From NCBI RefSeq assembly GCF_014066305.1, contig NW_023501068.1:47501-111500 (forward strand): 64,000 bases of DNA, given 5' to 3'. The notes below the pieces were generated by a model, which saw nothing but the letters and a program-made list of their open reading frames with translations, was not told the DNA's origin and made no database searches. Of the stretch, positions 59,366 through 64,000 are shown in pieces. The DNA is from Letharia columbiana (lineage: Eukaryota; Ascomycota; Lecanoromycetes; Lecanorales; Parmeliaceae). Made by a program: the position numbers and the translations under genes. Position 1 is the stretch's first letter; every line of letters starts with the position of its first letter.

Positions 59366-60311
59366 ATGGCTTCCAAAGCTCCCATAGCCTATCTCTACTC
59401 TCCAATACGCTGCTCGTCGTTTAGTTCTCCGGTATTGAGATGCTTCGCCCCCTCAATTCCATCGCGCTACGCCTCCGGTCTGAGCATAAGGGGCTCTAGA
59501 GCCCGAGACCAACCAAAAGAAAAAAAGAAGCAACGCACGGAGTTTAAAAATCAGAGCCTTAGCGATGCACTCCAGTTTTCTCTCTGTGACGCGATGCGGT
59601 AATTCTCATTCCCTCTCAGACTTGGTACCGGTCTCTAACCTTTTTCCCTGCAGCTACATCCGCGCCTTTGAAGTAGGCCGGAATCCTACCTCTGCTAAAT
59701 ACGATCTTGCCGTTAGACTGCGCACCACAAAGAATGGGCCAGCTGTCCGCAATCGCCTACGCTTACCCCACGCCGTCGATACCTCCCTCCGCATCTGCGT
59801 GATCTGCCCTCCTGACTCCCCTGCTGCTTCCCAAGCAAGGAAGGCAGGCGCAACACTTGTGGGTGAGGAAACGGTCTTTGATGCCGTAAAGGAAGGACGC
59901 ATCGAGTTTGACAGATGTATATGTCATATAGACTCAGCTCAGAAGCTCAACAAGGCGGCTTTGGGAAAGATACTCGGACCAAAGGGCCTGATGCCAAGCT
60001 CGAAGACTGGAACTATTACGAAGGATATTGCGGGGACAGTAAATGGTTTGGTGGGTGGGAGCGAGTACAGGGAGAAATTAGGAGTGATAAGGTGTGCCGT
60101 CGGACAATTGGGATTCACACCAGATGAGATGCAGCGAAACGTTAGAGCATTCGTGGGAGAGATCAAGAAGGACCTGGCGGTGCTGAGTGATCGGATTTCG
60201 AAGGATATACATGAAGTGGTCTTGAGCTCAACCAATGCGCCGGGTTTCACTCTCAATGGAGATTTCAGGGGTCCTGAAAGCCCGCCGACATGCGATCTTG
60301 CTGTACTATAA
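59366..60311 (+). CDS. MRPL1: Mitochondrial ribosomal protein uL1m
   Basis: Exons 59366-59598 and 59654-60311 (55-nt intron, phase 2) give 296 residues. A basic presequence (MASKAPIAYLYSPIRC...) is followed by a lysine-rich stretch (KEKKKQRTEF) and the L1 fold: YIRAFEVGRNPTSAKYDLAV, RLPHAV, ICVICPPDS, ATLVGEETVFDAVKEGRIEF, LGKILGPKGLMPSSKTGTIT (the family signature), and the C-terminal IKKDLAVLSDRI. The product is the L1-stalk protein of the mitochondrial large ribosomal subunit. The presequence and divergence from bacterial L1 argue against a cytosolic role. Confidence 0.93.
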
Positions 60312-60558
60312 GTTTAGATTGAATGTTCAAGGGACCTCTTACGAATTGAGTTTGTAAAGGGCTCATATCTGGGACTGCGTTTTGCAAATTTCAAGAATCC
60401 TGACTTGAAGCCAATATCAGTAACCAGGTCTCGAGAGTGCACGATAGATGCCGCCGGTGGGTCTGAAATGGATGGTTTCCAGAGATGTATTCCGATCGGT
60501 GCAGCTCACACGCCAACGCTATGCTACCATGTGCCCAGAGTTCTAACTGCGTTCGACT

Positions 60559-61464
60559 TTACCGTTTTGATTCTTTCAATACTTGCATGGCCTCACTTGC
60601 TTCGCCCATCTGTTTGTATATCCCCAGAAGCTTCAGCAATTCCCCTCTCATGTTCTCGCCGCCTGCAACAGCCTGCTTCAGCGCGCTATTCAGATCCAGT
60701 AGCACCGTCTGCTTCAGCCTTAGCACCCTCTCCTCCTGCTTTATGAGAAACGGATGTTCTGGTCCGATTCTTTCCATCGAGCCCTTGATGTACAGGTATT
60801 GCTCCATGTGCCTTTGTAATCGGGGGATGCTAATCCCGTTGCTTTCCTCTTCATCACTCTCTTCCTCGCTTTCGCTCGGGATTACTTCCTCTTCATTGAC
60901 CGCTGCCTTCTGAGGAATGGTTGAGGCGAGCATTAGCCGACCCTCTAACTCTCCAATTTTCCTTTCGATTTCCAACAATCGTCTTCCTACTTGCACACTC
61001 TCCCTGATCCTCTTCCTCTCGTGCACCAGCTCCTCTACCTCTTGCCTTCTTCCATCTACCTTGCCCCTGAGGCCTTCGACCTCCCTTCTAAATCCCAACA
61101 ATCCGAGCCGCACCTCTTCGACCTTCTCGTCGCCACCTTTCAAGCTGCTCCCTAAACTTAAGAAATCCTGGTAATTCTCATTGACGAGATCGAGTAGTTC
61201 TTTGTTGAGGTCCTGGCTTCGAGTCCGGAGCTCAGCGCGCAAATCTTCGAGTGTTTGGTGTCGATTGTGAAGGGTAGACAAAAAGGTTGCAGGGTCAAAA
61301 CTAGGAGTCAGAAAAGACGCGCGAGTAAGGGGTTTTGGGTATGGGAGGTTGTCGTCTGAAGAGGCAGAAGAATCATCGCCGCCGAACTGGAAGTCATTGG
61401 TCAGCTAGGCCTTCAGTCAAGACAGGAGTCTTCATAGCGTTCCTACATAAAATCTTTTGGACAT
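60559..61464 (-). CDS. COG2: Conserved oligomeric Golgi complex subunit 2
   Basis: Exon 1 61447-61464 (six codons, MSKRFY) and exon 2 60559-61404, joined across a 42-nt intron, give 287 residues. The N-terminal segment PYPKPLTRASFLTPSFDP and LHNRHQTLEDLRAELR are conserved in fungal Cog2; a long coiled coil follows (NKELLDLVNENYQDFLSLG, EEVRLGLLGFRREVEGLRG, KIGELEGRL) with an acidic loop (PSESEEESDEEES). Cog2 belongs to lobe A of the COG tether, which acts in retrograde vesicle traffic within the Golgi. Fungal Cog2 is short, so the length is normal. The six-codon first exon is easily missed. The gene is divergent from TAF11, with 216 bp between start codons. Confidence 0.85.
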
Positions 61465-61526
61465 AGTAGTGCACGAGTGGTGTGTGTGTGTGAAGCTTGG
61501 AGGTCTAAGCATGGATGCGATATGAC

Positions 61527-61541
61527 CGCGCTTAGCGCGCG
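61527..61541. promoter_or_regulatory. GCGC-TTA-GCGC palindromic motif (COG2/TAF11 promoter)
   Basis: cgcgcttagcgcgcg in the 216-bp gap between COG2 and TAF11; matches the motif at 46588-46601 over 13 bases. Confidence 0.4.
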
Positions 61542-61680
61542 TTTACTCTGCAAGTTGCAACTGCTTCTCGAACAGACTACCACGACTGAGTAGATACACA
61601 GGCTACGGTTCGACACATTGAGTGCATGCTCCACCCTTCTGAGCAGAAGTGTGCAGTGATCGAACTCCAAAGTCGGCGCC

Positions 61681-62850
61681 ATGGCCTCACCACCTTACCG
61701 CTCTCCCGCAACATCTCCGCCATACCCCCCTCACACGTCTCTCCCAAACCCCAAGAAACGTCCGTCAGTGAATGTACCACCCTATGCACCTTCACTGAAA
61801 CGCCAGAAGCGAAGCTCTATACACTCGGCTGCATCCTCAGCTCACCCGCTACGGCAAACTTCATTTCCTCCTGAAGAGTCCGCCATCCTTACTGGCGAGC
61901 GCAGTCCCAGCGTGGATAGCGAGATCACGAATATGACTGGAAAGGGAAGCCTTGCTATGACTGGTGGAAGGAGAAGAAAGTCCAAGGGCAAGGGAAAGAA
62001 AGCAGCGGTTAGTGTGAAGAGTGGCGCGAAAGAGAAAACCGTGGATGGAAGGGAGGCCACAGGTGAGGTGCCCGATGATGATGACGAGGATGACGATGAA
62101 GGAGGAGATGATATCATCGATGGTGTGGAGGAAGAGGATAGAGAGGCCGAAAAAAAGAAGCTTGCGTGAGTGCAGCTGGCTTTCTGCAGCATGCCAACAG
62201 GACACAATGCTTTCCGAAGAAAACTGACGATTGGGATGCAGGGTCCTTATCGGCGCATTCAACTACGATCAAGAAAAACGCTATGAGTGTTTACGCCGAA
62301 TCAGACTGAAGAAGGAGACGGTCCGAAAGGTATGTTGCTCCTGCAACCTGCGGTAATGATTTCATCCTGCATTTTCTCACGTCCAGCATAGATTACCAAC
62401 CAAACCGTCTCCCAATCCGTCCCTCCAAACGTCATAACAACGATCAATGGCTACACAAAGACCTTCATTGGTACCCTCATTGAACGTGCTCGTGAAATTC
62501 AAGAGCAGTACGCGAGTCTGGAGACACCGCCTCTAACGCCACCGAAAGTGCCCATCGACCCTACCGACTTCAGCAGCGAACATCCAAACAACGAGATTTT
62601 CCAGGCCGCGAGTCCAATGGATGCTCTTGGCCAGCTTTCATATGCGGCTGCAGTAAATGAGCACCAAGAGACCCAGAAGCCGAAGCAGCGTGACCATGGT
62701 CCGTTGCTACCAGACCATTTCCGTGAAGCTCTGAGGAGACATAAGCGGGATGGAGAGGGCGGAGGTACGGGGCTGCAAGGCGTAAGTACAGGACTTGGAC
62801 TGCCTGGGAGTGGTTCGGCAAGGCTGGCCGGCAGAAGGCTTTTCAGGTGA
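61681..62850 (+). CDS. TAF11: TFIID subunit Taf11
   Basis: Exons 61681-62165, 62242-62329 and 62392-62850 give 343 residues. The N-terminal half is disordered, with a lysine-rich patch (RRRKSKGKGKKAAV) and an acidic run (PDDDDEDDDEGGDD). The TAF11 histone fold starts at YDQEKRYECLRRIRLKKETV and continues ITNQTVSQSVPPNVITTING then TKTFIGTLIERAREIQEQY; Taf11 pairs with Taf13 in TFIID. The C-terminus ends AGRRLFR, resembling other fungal Taf11 ends. The stop overlaps a possible donor (gtgaga), so a short extra exon is conceivable but not needed. A second TFIID subunit gene (TAF6) lies 13 kb away; both carry the same promoter motif. Confidence 0.9.
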
Positions 62851-63075
62851 GAAAAGCAGTTGACATTTGGCACTGCCCCGCACTCCAGTGCAACAAGTGC
62901 CCCTAGATTTAGCATGCAGAAACACGAGCATCTCGCTCGCGGACGAGGTCAATGTTGATCCTCCAATATCCACGCTGCACCAGGAGATTAATTCCTCTGT
63001 TAGAGAAATCGATCCTTTCCCACGGCAATTGACGCCAGTGCTATGCGGAGTAAAATACCGAGTCAAACGAGCTGT

Positions 63076-64000
63076 TCATCCCCTCCTCCCTCTACCAGCA
63101 GGAGCACCACCGCCACCCATTCCACCCATCCCACCCATCATCTTCATCATACTGGCCATGTCAGGCATGCCTCCGCCGCCTGCCCCGCCCATTCCACCCA
63201 TCATCTTCATCAGTGAGCCCATGTCTGGCATCCCTCCTCCTCCACCGCCCATGCCGCCTTGGCCGAGACTCTGCATTCGTTTTTGCATGGCTGCCATCTG
63301 CTGTTGTCGATTCCCGCCACCCATCTGGCCCTGTGCTTTTTGCATGTTCTTGGACATGCCGCCCATTTTCTTCGCCATACCTGCCATGACTTTCTGCTGG
63401 CTGAGCAATTCTTCGACCTCTCTGACACTGGTGCCGCTTCCTCTGGCCACTCGAGTCATGCGTGCTGGCTGCTCGACAAATAGTTTGCCATCGCTATCAA
63501 GCTCTTTGTTGTTCATGGAATCGCAGACGTAGATCATTCGCTTCATTTTCATGGATCCCTCTTCGTCATCCATACCGCCCATCATCTGGCCAAGACCGGG
63601 AATCATGCCTGCCATTTTAGATAACGGGCCCATCTTCATGATATTCTGAAGCTGATCCCGCAGGTCACGGATTGTGAAGACACCTTCTGCTAAATGCTTC
63701 ATGGTGTCTTTCTGGTCAAGTTTGAGAGCTTGTACGTGCTCGACAAGCCCTTGCATATCCCCCATACCAAGTAGCTTGCTTACAAAAGGCTGTGGGGAGA
63801 AGCGTTCAAGATCGAGCATGTGCTCGCCTGTGCCAATGAAGACGATAGGGGTGTGAGTTGCTGCAACTGCTGAGATTGCACCACCGCCTGAGGCATGGCC
63901 ATCGGTCTTCGTGATTATAATTGCACCGTAGTCGGCTGTTTCTTTGAATGCTTTGGACTGTGCTTCAGCCTGCTGGCCTATAGTGGCATCGAGCACCATG
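63076..64000 (-). CDS. SRP54: Signal recognition particle subunit Srp54, C-terminal part
   Basis: The window's right edge cuts the gene; the last 308 codons are present. The visible part of the GTPase domain has [34 protein letters not shown] (the TKxD guanine-specificity motif) and [19 protein letters not shown]. The methionine-rich M domain follows ([52 protein letters not shown]), which binds SRP RNA and signal sequences, and then a glycine-methionine tail with two near-identical units ([18 protein letters not shown] and [18 protein letters not shown]) ending AGRGRRG. No intron is seen in this part. Confidence 0.95.
   Translation of the reverse strand, partial: MVLDATIGQQAEAQSKAFKETADYGAIIITKTDGHASGGGAISAVAATHTPIVFIGTGEHMLDLERFSPQPFVSKLLGMGDMQGLVEHVQALKLDQKDTMKHLAEGVFTIRDLRDQLQNIMKMGPLSKMAGMIPGLGQMMGGMDDEEGSMKMKRMIYVCDSMNNKELDSDGKLFVEQPARMTRVARGSGTSVREVEELLSQQKVMAGMAKKMGGMSKNMQKAQGQMGGGNRQQQMAAMQKRMQSLGQGGMGGGGGGMPDMGSLMKMMGGMGGAGGGGMPDMASMMKMMGGMGGMGGGGAPAGRGRRG

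Overview
The window comes from the nuclear genome of a filamentous ascomycete (Pezizomycotina; a Dothideomycetes-like fungus is my best guess). It has two compartments. Bases 1 to about 20,890 are an extremely AT-rich block of repeats in which CpA/TpG dinucleotides are nearly absent while CpG and CpT survive, the footprint of repeat-induced point mutation (RIP). From about 20.9 kb onward the base composition is normal, with intron-containing housekeeping genes (introns mostly 42-140 nt, GT..AG, CTRAY-like branch points).

AT-rich block: a giant palindrome (about 377-4181, arms of 1.9 kb); the endonuclease half of a Tad-like LINE retrotransposon (about 4245-5142); a 12.8 kb element with roughly 190-bp terminal inverted repeats inserted into that LINE (about 5143-17936), itself carrying a young 652-bp MITE, a 92-bp x 5 minisatellite and a 2.1-kb direct repeat; then the RT and RNase H half of the LINE (about 17937-20864) ending in an (AATC)6 tail.

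Gene-rich part, left to right: an SDR oxidoreductase; OXA1 (mitochondrial insertase); MIM1; SHP1/p47; CFD1 (cytosolic Fe-S assembly); a 5.6-kb gene-poor stretch; two or three small orphan genes near 36.6-37.9 kb; SDH3; AIM25/scramblase; UBC7; SPO11; an F-box pseudogene; TAF6; CPA1, with its arginine attenuator peptide uORF split over three exons; an orphan basic protein; a 1.1-kb hairpin-rich tandem array beside a truncated beta-lactamase-like pseudogene; GUS1 (cytosolic GluRS); mitochondrial ribosomal protein uL1m; COG2; TAF11; and the 3' part of SRP54. Several genes form divergent pairs with short shared promoters (MIM1/SHP1, GUS1/MRPL1, COG2/TAF11); a palindromic GCGC-TTA-GCGC motif recurs in three such gaps.

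The most interesting points are: (i) the CPA1 attenuator uORF, whose two introns make three outcomes possible (a 24-aa attenuator; an 82-aa peptide when both introns are retained; or a uORF that overlaps the CPA1 start when only intron 2 is retained); (ii) one-base reading-frame breaks at G/C homopolymers in CFD1, SDH3, TAF6, GUS1 and the orphan gene, which look like consensus errors rather than biology; (iii) an acidic repeat tail on SPO11; and (iv) the nested, palindromic architecture of the RIP block. Exon coordinates are my own manual splice predictions; intact reading phase across all joints is the main support.
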